Below the pieces are notes generated by a model. That model saw nothing but the letters and a program-made list of their open reading frames with translations, was not told the DNA's origin and ran no database searches. The position numbers and the translations under genes were made by a program. Below, piece after piece: positions 37,854 to 47,134 of a DNA stretch of 64,000 bases; position 1 is the first letter of the stretch; every line of letters starts with the position of its first letter. Source of the stretch: Harmothoe impar (taxonomy: Eukaryota > Annelida > Polychaeta > Phyllodocida > Polynoidae); assembly GCA_947462335.1 (NCBI GenBank), contig OX381718.1:39896976-39960975 (forward strand). The letters run 5' to 3'.

Positions 37854-40800
37854 TCATATATCTAAAGGTTCAGTGCTGACACCATCTTCACATACTATTC
37901 TCTTAATGTACTGGTAGTTTAGACCTTGCTTGTTCTGAGAGTATGTAGTGACGTGATGGTCTATAACTCTGAAACCTCTGTTTGTCACAACATGAGTCTT
38001 TTCTGTTTTCAAAACGTTCTGATAATTTGTCTCAGTAAGATTATTCTGCCTCTGGATAACTCCTTTGCAACTAGTCTTATTCCCTGTCTCACTGACACAC
38101 ATGTAACATTTAGGGTTCAAAGATGTCATAGCGTCTCCTTCCCACTCTATCTTGAACAGACCTGGAGTTCGCTTGTCAAACACCAGGCGGCGATAGCAAC
38201 ACGGTGGTTGTACCCATGGGTAGTTGTGTGTTCTGCATTGAATGTACGTCTCTCTATGTTGAGGATTATCACAAGATTCAGAAGGTAACCACCTGTGACG
38301 CTCTCTGAAGTATTGCTCACGCATCTCAGGTTTGACAGCTTCGTCTAAATTCTTTTTAGACAATGCAAAATAAAAACTGTCAGTGTCCATTTCACACATT
38401 TCAAAGTCTTTTGAGTCAATGAACTTCAACAAGAAGTCGTAGTAGAACGCTAACATTTTCAGTTTAGCATACTGGTATACCATGAACCCAATCTGAACAG
38501 GTAAGTCGTATGTGATACTAGTCGGGAGAGATGACATTTCTACAGTGTTCTCACTGATGTCATGCACTTGTTGTACTGACCAGTGCAGACAATGTCGACT
38601 AGCAAAATCTGGACTTACATATTTAGTATTCAAGAAATTCTGCTTGTTACATATAGTCTTACCATATGAACTGTTACCTAACAGTTTATACAAGTCAGAC
38701 AGGATCTTGCAGTCAACATTCTCATCTCCTTTCCGTCTAGCTGCTGTCACTTCTTGCACAAAAGGTCTGAAAGTTTCTTCAGGTGTGTATTGAACTAACA
38801 AGTGCACTTTGCTAACTACTAAACCTTTCTCTAGATACCACTTAAGTAACGGAGTACCTAGTAGAAGACCTGATCCATGGAAACTACCTATCAACTGTCT
38901 CTGAGGTTGACGCAGTTTCCCTACACTTTCCAGATAAGTTTTCATATGGTCACCTACATCTTCTTTGCTGACAAGAATGTTCTTGAAAACTGGTGTCATT
39001 TCAGCAAAATATGGTTTGAGATGTTCAGGTGTGTGAATATCTACTTGAATCAACCCAAACACTGAACCACTTTTCACACCTTCTATTATCTCAGCTTGAC
39101 TCATCTTACCAGCTGAAGACGGTCTATTAACACTCCATTCAGGTTTCAGTTTCAAACACTGAGTGTTTTTTCGTAATTTGATCCACTGACATTCATATTG
39201 TTCTACTACTGTGTAACCTAAACTTTTCAGATACAGAGTTACAGCAGCTGTTTTACTAGAACGCTCTTCTATCCATTCCCGACCCTTCGTACTAGTCATC
39301 AATGTCTTGTTGATCTGACATGTATGACCATGCCAATAGCAACCATGGAACTGATATATCAATTTACGATCAGGGACTATCCCATCTACTCTTATACGCT
39401 GACTACCTACACTGACTTCACCATAGTTGTATTGATGTAAAATAGGTACTTTGTCTACTATAGCTCTGTAACGGAGCCATTCTACAGCTGAGTAACTGAT
39501 TTGCTGACTGAGAACAGGCTTGAAATCATCTTCGTGACGTCTCACTACATAGAACCCTGTACAATGAGCTTCACCCATACATTTCAAGTACAAGCTATTT
39601 GCATCTACTCCTAAAATGTGATCACACTTTTTACTCTCAACTCCATACTTACGCTCTCTTATTCTAGTTATACCACTACGATGGTGTCTGTGGAATATTA
39701 TAGCAGGTCCACCAACTAAATTCTTTCTCAGTAAGTTGTGGACTTCTTTTTCATGATGTGAAAAGAGAACATAAGGTGTCGCATTCAACTCAGTGTTCTG
39801 AAAGAGGAACTTCAAAGTCAAACCTGGAAATGTCAAACCATCTTTGAACATGTCGACATTCCTTTCTATGAAGAACTTGCTATGTTCATTTATAGCTCTG
39901 ACAAATGGAGCTACATCTAAATTGTTATAGTACACTAAGTAGTCTTTCATTGTTTTCATTTTTTCTTTCACCCACACTTCTTTACAGCTTCTATACTCAG
40001 CTTGAGTTATACCTTTCCCAGTCAGAGAGCTATAGAAACTCCTCCTAGGTGGGAGAGTTGTGTTATCTAATTTTCGGACATTGTCCATCCACTCATAAGG
40101 AAAAAAACCTTTCTCTGTGTCTTTCAAAAAAGCTTTCAAATAACTAGCGTAATTATAACCTGGAGCTAGATAGTTCACCATGTCTAAGAACACTAAGTGC
40201 TCAGTGTATACAGCAATGTACTGGTTACACCTTTTTATAGTCGTCATAGGTTTCTTTTCTCTTTCTGAGAAGAAAGTGTGGAAGCTTCTCTTTATTAGAT
40301 TTAAGTCATATCGACCTGAGTTAAAACCTACTACAGGTACTCTGTTCATATAAGCTGTCAGAGCTTGTTTAGCTCTGACGACAGGTGATAAATTATACTT
40401 ACTTTTCTCTAACTTAGCAGCTTTCAAAGCTGCACTCTCTAACTTTTCCTCTTCAGCTTGCAGAGCATCTAGCTGATCTGTCACTACTTTAAAACGCTCT
40501 CTGACACGTTCACCTATTTCACAAGCTAACATATCTATGTACCCTAATACACGACTGACTAAGTCATCATTTTCCCTGTTACTCTCTCTGACAAAACACA
40601 CTGGTTCTGTATACCCTGGAAAGTCACTAGCTACACTAGCAGACAGTGGTACATGATCTAACTCGAAAGTTGTGTTACAACTTTTCTCACCGTTCTTTAC
40701 AAAATAACTTTCAAAGTCGAAAGCAATCTTATATGGGTATATCTTTAAGTGAGCAGGTGTATGTACACCTAGCTCACTCAACTTCTGAAATATAGCTCTA

Positions 40801-41936
40801 CTAGGTTTGTACACACCTCCTTTGTATATAAATCGTACTTTAGTACAGTCTTTTGTTACAGCAGTGTGTCTCTTCAAGTTGTAATTAGAAGAGAATGCTT
40901 TGTAACATTTTTCACAACTGTACACGCGTCCATACTTACACATGTCTACTATCAGACTCAAGTGGTTGCGGTACATGTTGAGATTCAATACTTTCTTGCT
41001 ACTACAAAGCTTGCTACGCACTACAGTCACTTTATTAGTACTAGACAGCTTGAACACTCGTATGTCTATTTTGAATACATTCTCTAATCTATCTAAATCA
41101 CTTAAGAGAATACCTTTGAACTTTTTCTGACAAGTGTCTGGATAAGCTTCTTTGAAAAGCTCTACAGTTCTATCTAATGTTTTATACAAGTGGTGTGACA
41201 AGCATCTAAAGAAACACAAGTTGTCTCTGTACACTCTCTTACTGTAACAGTCTCGGTGGAAGTGTAACATACCTCTTTTCCTGAAACTAGCAGGGACACT
41301 CTCTAACTTACCTAAGAACACATTTGTAGGTCTAATATAAGTCAGATTCACATTCACATTACCTACTACAGTCCACTTTGTGTCAGGTCTACTTGTGTCA
41401 ACTTTCACTTTACTTTTCAATAGATCTATGCAACTTTCAAAGCTCTCAGAGTTCTTAACTAAGAAGTAAGGGTCTTGATGGTCTTCACTGTCATAAAAAA
41501 CTGAAGAGTTGTTAGCTGAAGCATGAAAATACATGACTCTTTGCTCAGCGTCTTCAGTGCAAGTCAAAATTCGACCAAAAGACACAGCTACTCTATAACT
41601 GTATAACTGATTCTCATGTATAGCTCTGAGAGCTGTCACTATCTCACTCACTCCTTGATCAGATTCAAAAGTAGTTAATCTGACGTTATATATAGCTTGT
41701 ACACAACCTAACACAACTAAACCTTGACCTATCGATCTGAAATTTGATTTGTAATATTCTAAGAAAAGAGAGTTTTTCTCAATCTCTTGAGGTAAAACTG
41801 TTTCACTAGAGAAGACTTCTCTCAAGTAAGTCTCTGAAGTACACAAGTTCTTACTACTGTTATGTATAGTAACTTGTCTAGGTATTCTAGGTGCATTACA
41901 CCGAATACAACTGATAGTATTCACGTGTCTATGCAT
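37854..41936 (-). CDS. polB: protein-primed DNA polymerase B with OTU-like and Vsr-like segments (1,360 aa)
   Basis: Replicates the element from its termini by protein priming, as known for Polintons, adenoviruses and related elements. Exonuclease motifs: FDFES (406-410), GFNSGRYD (537-544), YYNNLD (669-674). Polymerase motifs: A at DANSLYL (778-784), B at KLLGNSSYG (1084-1092), C at MDTDS (1183-1187). N-terminal to these is an OTU-protease-like signature, DNLCFFRCL (C241), with a possible partner His in YRNHLSLIV (H325), then a C2H2 finger at 341-364. Between motifs A and B, YQFHGCYWHGHTC (861-873) resembles the core of Vsr-type endonucleases. All polymerase catalytic acids are present, so the enzyme looks active. 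The roughly 400 N-terminal residues may also supply the terminal protein. Confidence 0.93.
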   Translation of the reverse strand: MHRHVNTISCIRCNAPRIPRQVTIHNSSKNLCTSETYLREVFSSETVLPQEIEKNSLFLEYYKSNFRSIGQGLVVLGCVQAIYNVRLTTFESDQGVSEIVTALRAIHENQLYSYRVAVSFGRILTCTEDAEQRVMYFHASANNSSVFYDSEDHQDPYFLVKNSESFESCIDLLKSKVKVDTSRPDTKWTVVGNVNVNLTYIRPTNVFLGKLESVPASFRKRGMLHFHRDCYSKRVYRDNLCFFRCLSHHLYKTLDRTVELFKEAYPDTCQKKFKGILLSDLDRLENVFKIDIRVFKLSSTNKVTVVRSKLCSSKKVLNLNMYRNHLSLIVDMCKYGRVYSCEKCYKAFSSNYNLKRHTAVTKDCTKVRFIYKGGVYKPSRAIFQKLSELGVHTPAHLKIYPYKIAFDFESYFVKNGEKSCNTTFELDHVPLSASVASDFPGYTEPVCFVRESNRENDDLVSRVLGYIDMLACEIGERVRERFKVVTDQLDALQAEEEKLESAALKAAKLEKSKYNLSPVVRAKQALTAYMNRVPVVGFNSGRYDLNLIKRSFHTFFSEREKKPMTTIKRCNQYIAVYTEHLVFLDMVNYLAPGYNYASYLKAFLKDTEKGFFPYEWMDNVRKLDNTTLPPRRSFYSSLTGKGITQAEYRSCKEVWVKEKMKTMKDYLVYYNNLDVAPFVRAINEHSKFFIERNVDMFKDGLTFPGLTLKFLFQNTELNATPYVLFSHHEKEVHNLLRKNLVGGPAIIFHRHHRSGITRIRERKYGVESKKCDHILGVDANSLYLKCMGEAHCTGFYVVRRHEDDFKPVLSQQISYSAVEWLRYRAIVDKVPILHQYNYGEVSVGSQRIRVDGIVPDRKLIYQFHGCYWHGHTCQINKTLMTSTKGREWIEERSSKTAAVTLYLKSLGYTVVEQYECQWIKLRKNTQCLKLKPEWSVNRPSSAGKMSQAEIIEGVKSGSVFGLIQVDIHTPEHLKPYFAEMTPVFKNILVSKEDVGDHMKTYLESVGKLRQPQRQLIGSFHGSGLLLGTPLLKWYLEKGLVVSKVHLLVQYTPEETFRPFVQEVTAARRKGDENVDCKILSDLYKLLGNSSYGKTICNKQNFLNTKYVSPDFASRHCLHWSVQQVHDISENTVEMSSLPTSITYDLPVQIGFMVYQYAKLKMLAFYYDFLLKFIDSKDFEMCEMDTDSFYFALSKKNLDEAVKPEMREQYFRERHRWLPSESCDNPQHRETYIQCRTHNYPWVQPPCCYRRLVFDKRTPGLFKIEWEGDAMTSLNPKCYMCVSETGNKTSCKGVIQRQNNLTETNYQNVLKTEKTHVVTNRGFRVIDHHVTTYSQNKQGLNYQYIKRIVCEDGVSTEPLDI

Positions 41937-42015
41937 TTTAAAAACTCTTCAGATATACACTCTCTCCTTCTTTTTTTCTTTCCTTTTTTTCACTAAAACA
42001 TACTCACTAACAAAC

Positions 42016-42018
42016 AGG

Positions 42019-42051
<33 letters not shown>

Positions 42052-42062
42052 GGACAGACAGA
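42016..42062. repeat. (CAGA)n microsatellite
   Basis: About 11 CAGA units between the polymerase start and the SIM protein gene. Confidence 0.9.
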
Positions 42063-42146
42063 CACATAATGCAAAGAATTTACAGCCCTATCAATACAGT
42101 GTTGAGGAACCTTACAACTGATGTAATTTAATTGTTGAGCACTCAC

Positions 42147-43679
42147 CTAATCAGTCTCATCGCAAGTGGTAACACCTCTGTAAAAGTTCTTGTCACTCTC
42201 CAGCATCGGCCCAACACGTTCCATGATGTCTTTGATCGTGTTGACAGTGACCGTGTACCCACAGTGTATTGGGCTGGTTGTTGCTCGACCTGCTGGCAGC
42301 GCTTTATCCATTTCTTCCACGTAGGACGACGTTCCGATGTGGATCTTAGGTTGTCCCCTGTAGAGGTTGACTAAGACACCTGTGTGTTTGACAGGGTTGT
42401 CTAAGTAGTTCAGATAGTTCTTGACTGCTGGCGCTCCTTTCTTGGCTTCTTCTTTAATCCTGTCATAGTTCTCTATGATAGATTTGCTCTGGTAGAAGAG
42501 CCCTCTGAAGTCGTTTGCCCGTAAGTTGACGCGCCTCTCATAAGGCTTGTTCAAATATTGCCTTATTGAGACGCCACTGATGAAGGGGAGCTTGTATACT
42601 TCAAGCAGCGTGCATGTATCTCCAGGTGGGTAGAACAGCTGGTCAGGAACAATGCTACCTTCGGCTTGCTGAGATGGGAAACCAAACCGACTAGGCCACT
42701 TCTCACCAGTCAAAGGGACTATGCGGAAGTTAGCCAGCTTAGACCCAACTTTCTTGGATCCGTTCCTCGGCGGAAGCGGTGTCACAACAGCAGTAGCAAC
42801 CGTCGATTGGGAAGTAACACTTCCCACACCAGCCTTTGCAGCACGTGCAGCAGCTGCAGCTACAGTAGCCACACTCTTGGTGTACTTTCGCTTCTTTTTT
42901 TTTTCAACAACTGCTTCTGGCTGAATCTGTGGAGATGGACCTCTTTTAGTAGCTGTCGTCACGCCCTTGGGAGGATTCACTTCACCACTTGTGTCACCTA
43001 CTACTCTTGAGTAGTACTCATCTGTGACTACTGTAGCTTCCCCGTTGATGACGACAACAGTGTCGGTCAGTCCAGGAGTGATGACGGCCCCGGCACTATC
43101 CCTCACTACAATGTCGGCTGGTACAGCTGTAGTGACAGGTGAGGAAGGTGGAGCACAGCGTCCTTCAGCTTCAGCTTTCTGGAACCACTCATCTAGTACT
43201 TCATTCAAGTCGTGCCCGATGATTTCACCTTCTTCTACTTCGTCCTCTGTCAAGTCGATGACGATTGGCGTAGTGGGTTGAAGTAGCTCATCACCAGTCA
43301 AGTCGATGATGACTGGAGGAGTAGCTGCAGTGGGAAGAGCTCCATTGCCTCGGCCCACGGGCATGACGTGTGACAGGGTCTGGTAAGTGAAGACATCTTG
43401 AGGCGGTTCAGGGTTGCTGAAGTCTGTAGAGCTCAAAGCTGGTGCTGACGTAGATACATCACGGTCCAGTACGCCAGTGGAAGGAGCCAGCATGCAGTCC
43501 AGATCGTGATGTAACCCCAAGATAGCTGCACTCTGCTCTTCAGGTGTACTTGGACGATGAATCCACTGTACTTCATTGCTTACTGTAGGAGGTATCTCCA
43601 CAGAAACGTCCAGAACTAAGTTCTTGCTCTTAGCTACTTTAGAACTCTTCTTAGAGCTCTTGTTGCCAGCAGACCGCAT
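42147..43679 (-). CDS. Polinton protein with tandem SUMO-interacting-like motifs (510 aa)
   Basis: The first leftward gene from the divergent centre; ATG at 43,679. The N-terminal 300 residues are disordered. They include a basic NLS-like KKKKRKYTK and two closely spaced acidic-flanked motifs, PVIIDLTGDE and IVIDLTEDE. The latter two match the VIDLT-type SUMO-interacting motifs of SUMO-targeted ligases and PIAS proteins. The C-terminal 200 residues look folded (KWPSRFGFPS..., RANDFRGLFYQSKSIIENYD, GYTVTVNTIKDIMERVG) and match no family I know. Nuclear action and contact with SUMOylated host proteins are inferred. It could also be a DNA-binding or replication factor. Confidence 0.8.
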   Translation of the reverse strand: MRSAGNKSSKKSSKVAKSKNLVLDVSVEIPPTVSNEVQWIHRPSTPEEQSAAILGLHHDLDCMLAPSTGVLDRDVSTSAPALSSTDFSNPEPPQDVFTYQTLSHVMPVGRGNGALPTAATPPVIIDLTGDELLQPTTPIVIDLTEDEVEEGEIIGHDLNEVLDEWFQKAEAEGRCAPPSSPVTTAVPADIVVRDSAGAVITPGLTDTVVVINGEATVVTDEYYSRVVGDTSGEVNPPKGVTTATKRGPSPQIQPEAVVEKKKKRKYTKSVATVAAAAARAAKAGVGSVTSQSTVATAVVTPLPPRNGSKKVGSKLANFRIVPLTGEKWPSRFGFPSQQAEGSIVPDQLFYPPGDTCTLLEVYKLPFISGVSIRQYLNKPYERRVNLRANDFRGLFYQSKSIIENYDRIKEEAKKGAPAVKNYLNYLDNPVKHTGVLVNLYRGQPKIHIGTSSYVEEMDKALPAGRATTSPIHCGYTVTVNTIKDIMERVGPMLESDKNFYRGVTTCDETD

Positions 43680-45169
43680 CCTAAACTAAAACAGTTAGTT
43701 TGTAGAAGTTGAAAAGTAGAGGCAGCGTGTAGAGTGGCAGGAGTAGAGTAGTCGTCACAGTTGAGCAGTTTGGGGAGGCTGTTATAGTGACAGCTTCCTG
43801 AGGCTGTGGCTAAGTGGATTGTAGTGTCTGGGATCTGACTGTAGCTGTCTATCTAAAACTAGTGATAGGACAATGGATCCCTTACTTTTTATCCTGGAAA
43901 CTGTTATAGTGACAGCTTCCGGAAATAGTATGGGTTTATCATTAAGTATGGCCTGTGAACACAATGTTAAAATCTTACAACATGCGCTGTGAAGTGTGAG
44001 GAGTCTTCCTGGGGTTATCTCTCTCTTCCTGTCTCTCTTTCTGTCTTTCTTGATCATAAAGTCCCTTGGAAGATGTTATAATGACATTTTCGTAGTGGGA
44101 CATGAGATCTTGATTCAAATGTCGTGCCAACCACAGTTAAAATATATCCTTATATGAAGATTGCATGACGCATGCATAGAAGGCCTGCATACTCCATCAA
44201 TTCGTGCTGTGTAGATTGCCCAGTGTTAGCTCATTAAGAGAAAATCACAGAAGTTGTGACTCTGTTTCAAGTGAAGTTTTCTACTTAATTGTACCCCCTA
44301 TATCTGTATATATTGTATGTTTATTTATTTTTGCTGTATATAGACTGTATGATTACCATCTTTATATCATCGATTGTATTATCATCTTTATCTCATCCAA
44401 TATGTGATAACAAATTATTGTATTATTATGAATGAAAAGGCATCACCTTTATTGTCATAACATATACCACAAATTGTAATTTTTGTGATTTGGCAATAAA
44501 AACCTTTCAAACCTAAAAAAAAAAAAGGAGCAGTTTGATTTCAACTGAGCAAATCAACGGGTATATATACTAATTTTACTGAGAACGATTGTCAAACGTT
44601 GTCACACGTTTGTTGAATGACAATAGACGAACATTTGACGTCTGACATTTTTTTCATATTTCATCTCTAATTGTTATTGTACGACAATTATACGCACGTG
44701 TCACTATAGTAAAGTACTAGGCTGAGTTTGGATACAACGTATCTTTATCAACCACACTGCATAAATAAGCACTGGATAACCCATAACAGACTGGTGCTTC
44801 TGCGGAGAGCAAAACAAAAAGTTGAAAAACAACAGTTGGAAATGTGAACTCTATTCAGATAGCACAGTGGCTGTCAGCTGGATGAGGCGTTGCAACATAA
44901 AAGGAACGTTCATGAATGATGTATCTTATACTACACTTTTCAAGATGAAAAAATATAAATACAGTCTAAAATTTTTTGTTAACTTATTATATGATTGACA
45001 AGTTTGAAGGTGAAGTTTACATTTTCTTCTTGACGTTTATTTGAAAGATTTTCGTTCAAGTGAGTTAATTTGTGGACACTACTTTTCTGGAGAGGGTGGG
45101 GGAAACGATTAGTGTACGTTGAAAACAACCGGCTGTGATCATATTCAAACTGAGCAGCTCTGAGACAAC
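43680..45169. promoter_or_regulatory. divergent non-coding centre of the Polinton
   Basis: Separates the leftward and rightward genes. No conserved coding frame. Repeated 'ctgttatagtgacagcttcc' blocks occur at 43,776-43,797 and 43,899-43,920, with a related 'gatgttataatgacattttc' at 44,071. These are candidate promoter elements. A TATA-like AATATAAATAC lies at about 44,952. The insertion at 44,200-44,526 is described separately. Confidence 0.5.
44200..44526 (+). mobile_element. probable retroposed LINE 3' end inside the Polinton
   Basis: Ends GGCAATAAAAACCTTTCAAA plus CCT and 12 A (44,515-44,526), typical of the 3' tail of non-LTR elements. The upstream AT-rich sequence has no coding frame. 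The 5' limit is uncertain. Confidence 0.4.
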
Positions 45170-45862
45170 ATGTCCAGTGCAGCTTGTACACCTCTACCGA
45201 TTTCACTCAGCACTAAAGACCGGCGGTCAGTTTGGGAGTTCATTTCAGACGTCAAGAGTGGAGTAGAGACTGGTGAGGAAAAGCAGTTGTTCAGATATTG
45301 TCCTGAAGAGTACATCAGAGATAGTTACATACCTCCAAATCTAGATTTTTCAAATTGTTTTCTGCATAACAACACGACTCCCATAAATGCTAGTAGTCCT
45401 TCTCTCAAGAAGTTCATAACTAGTTCTACTGGGAAAGCTACTCAATCTGAAGTAGTGAGCGGCGTGTTACTGCTAGTTTCTAAGTTACAACACAGTGTAA
45501 CTTCTCATAGTGTAGTAGCTTCAGCTATTAACTTTCAAAAATGTAGGATGAAACCCTACTTCAAAATTAATCAGCTCGAATCACAGCAGCTGGGAAATTC
45601 CGTGTTCATCTCTACGAGTATGGTACAAGGCTTAATCAAGCACACAGTATCAGCTCCTGACAAGATAACACGTGCTAAATACTCTTCAGATCGGTTTCTG
45701 TATGAAAGAGCATACAAGACTGAGATTGGACACAATGCAAATGGGTGTTGTCACGTTGTAAGAGTAGTTGTACAACGTTGTCAAAACCCTACTCTACTGT
45801 GCCAAGGAGTCTTGTATGAACTGGTGACAGCCTTTCCAACTCAATCCTTCTCCCCTAACTGA
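45170..45862 (+). CDS. Polinton protein, unrecognised (230 aa)
   Basis: The first rightward gene; start in the context AACATGTCC. The product has a Ser/Thr-rich middle, a helical stretch (SEVVSGVLLLVSKLQHSV) and a C-terminal half with alternating strands (CCHVVRVVVQRC, LLCQGVLYELV) that looks globular. No known family. It sits in the accessory block, apart from the structural gene run. Confidence 0.7.
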   Translation: MSSAACTPLPISLSTKDRRSVWEFISDVKSGVETGEEKQLFRYCPEEYIRDSYIPPNLDFSNCFLHNNTTPINASSPSLKKFITSSTGKATQSEVVSGVLLLVSKLQHSVTSHSVVASAINFQKCRMKPYFKINQLESQQLGNSVFISTSMVQGLIKHTVSAPDKITRAKYSSDRFLYERAYKTEIGHNANGCCHVVRVVVQRCQNPTLLCQGVLYELVTAFPTQSFSPN

Positions 45863-46063
45863 TGAAAAAAAAACCTTGACCAATAGTCTATTAGATGCTT
45901 CCCGAAAAAAAAAAGTGAAAAAAAAGTATAGGTGTACTAATAAACTAACTCTGGTCTCTCATATATTGAGAGACCCCCCTTTCAAACTGTCACTCTACTT
46001 CTTAAAATATTTTCCATGCACACTGTGTTTTAAACGGTTAGTTGTCAAGTCATAAATCACTCA

Positions 46064-46075
46064 GAGTATATAGGG
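46064..46075 (+). promoter_or_regulatory. TATA box for the DUF5662-like gene
   Basis: GAGTATATAGGG, about 55 bp upstream of the ATG at 46,121, with an initiator-like TCACTCATTC about 25 bp downstream. Confidence 0.5.
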
Positions 46076-46120
46076 TCGTGTAAGTGCACTCACTCATTCA
46101 AACGACCTTTCAACGTCATC

Positions 46121-46522
46121 ATGAAGACAGCTCACGACCTCTACACGCTAGTTAAAGCTAGATACCCTGAAGACGAGTTAGTATTACAGTATGTGTGTGA
46201 AAGAAAAGAGTCTGTCACATGCACTGTAAAAACTTTACAGTACATTTTCAATCATTTCAAACAGACTTTAGAGCATAGGAAATGGTTGTATTACACTTGG
46301 GTTCTGCTAAGTGATAGCTTCAATGAGAGTGAAGGTAAATGTATAGACAAGTTGATTATGAAGCACGACTTGTCTAAGTTTTCAGCTGTAGAAGCTGTTG
46401 GATACGGCTGGAAGTTTGGCCGCCTTAAGAGTTCAAAACCTCTCAAGAACTCTGACCACGTTGCAATGTGGGAATCAGCGCTGAAACACCACTACGCAAA
46501 CAACCCTCATCATCCTCAGTAA
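46121..46522 (+). CDS. DUF5662-like putative HD-type metal-binding protein (133 aa)
   Basis: The C-terminal half holds HDLSKFSAVEAVGYGWKFGR and WESALKHHYANNPHHPQ. These correspond to the HDxSKFS and W-x-x-x-H-x-x-x-N-x-H-H pattern of DUF5662, a small HD-domain-like family known from large DNA viruses and phages. Histidines at about 84 and in KHHYANNPHH, with the HD pair, could bind metal for a phosphohydrolase reaction; the substrate is unknown. The N-terminal 65 residues are an additional helical part. It has its own TATA box and is followed 15 bp later by the next small gene. Confidence 0.72.
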   Translation: MKTAHDLYTLVKARYPEDELVLQYVCERKESVTCTVKTLQYIFNHFKQTLEHRKWLYYTWVLLSDSFNESEGKCIDKLIMKHDLSKFSAVEAVGYGWKFGRLKSSKPLKNSDHVAMWESALKHHYANNPHHPQ

Positions 46523-46537
46523 CACTCTAATCAAGAC

Positions 46538-46774
46538 ATGCCGACACATTACTTGTTAGAGAGTATCATAGACATGCTAGGTTGTCGGCTTCAAAGGAAC
46601 TTAGCAGGTCGTTCAGATTTGAAAGTAGAAGACATTTTCAAAATCCCAGATACGTATCTAGAACGTTACACTGAAGCAGACAGACACAGAGTTAAAACTT
46701 ATTTAAGTCAGTGGGAGCGTGATATTACAACGTCCCCTCATCGTAGTGGTTTAGCGCTCAGAATGTTATTGTAA
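46538..46774 (+). CDS. small death-fold-like protein (78 aa)
   Basis: Starts 15 bp after the DUF5662-like gene. LAGRSDLKVEDIFKI and HRVKTYLSQWERDITTSPHR followed by GLALRMLL give the 'L..S.L...DI..I ... V...L..W.......S...L...L' layout of helices 2-6 of death domains. It resembles the product encoded at 47,125-47,688. Too short for a full domain, so the assignment is tentative. Confidence 0.5.
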   Translation: MPTHYLLESIIDMLGCRLQRNLAGRSDLKVEDIFKIPDTYLERYTEADRHRVKTYLSQWERDITTSPHRSGLALRMLL

Positions 46775-46967
46775 ACACTCTGATAAAAAAGTGAAACGTT
46801 AGTGCATCGTATAGAGTTGGGTGGGGTGGGGGGTGTGTATAGTATTAGTATAGGGTGTATGGGGTGGGGGCACCCCTCTAGTGTGAAATGGATAGGGGGG
46901 CGAGGAGTTCGAACTCAGAACGTTTTGCATACTCTTTACACGATTTCCCTACGTATCTACTCTAAAG

Positions 46968-46980
46968 AGCTATATAAAAG
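46968..46980 (+). promoter_or_regulatory. TATA box for the death-domain gene
   Basis: GAGCTATATAAAAG, about 85 bp upstream of the first ATG (47,060). Confidence 0.6.
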
Positions 46981-47059
46981 CTCCCCCCTAACCTACAACA
47001 CCCCATACAACGCTCTACCTACCTACCTGCCTGTCTACTCCTTCACACACTCGCTCATC

Positions 47060-47134
47060 ATGGCAGATTTCAATTTAGTAGTACCTGTATCATCATTCTT
47101 CAAAGGAGATACTTACCAGACGCTATGCTACTGA
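47060..47134 (+). CDS. short upstream frame overlapping the death-domain start (24 aa)
   Basis: ATG at 47,060 in a good context (ATCATGGC) opens MADFNLVVPVSSFFKGDTYQ and stops at TGA 47,132-47,134. The stop lies inside the overlapping start region ATGCTACTGA of the next frame. It may be a regulatory upstream ORF, or the true N-terminus joined by frameshift or a missed splice. Confidence 0.4.
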   Translation: MADFNLVVPVSSFFKGDTYQTLCY

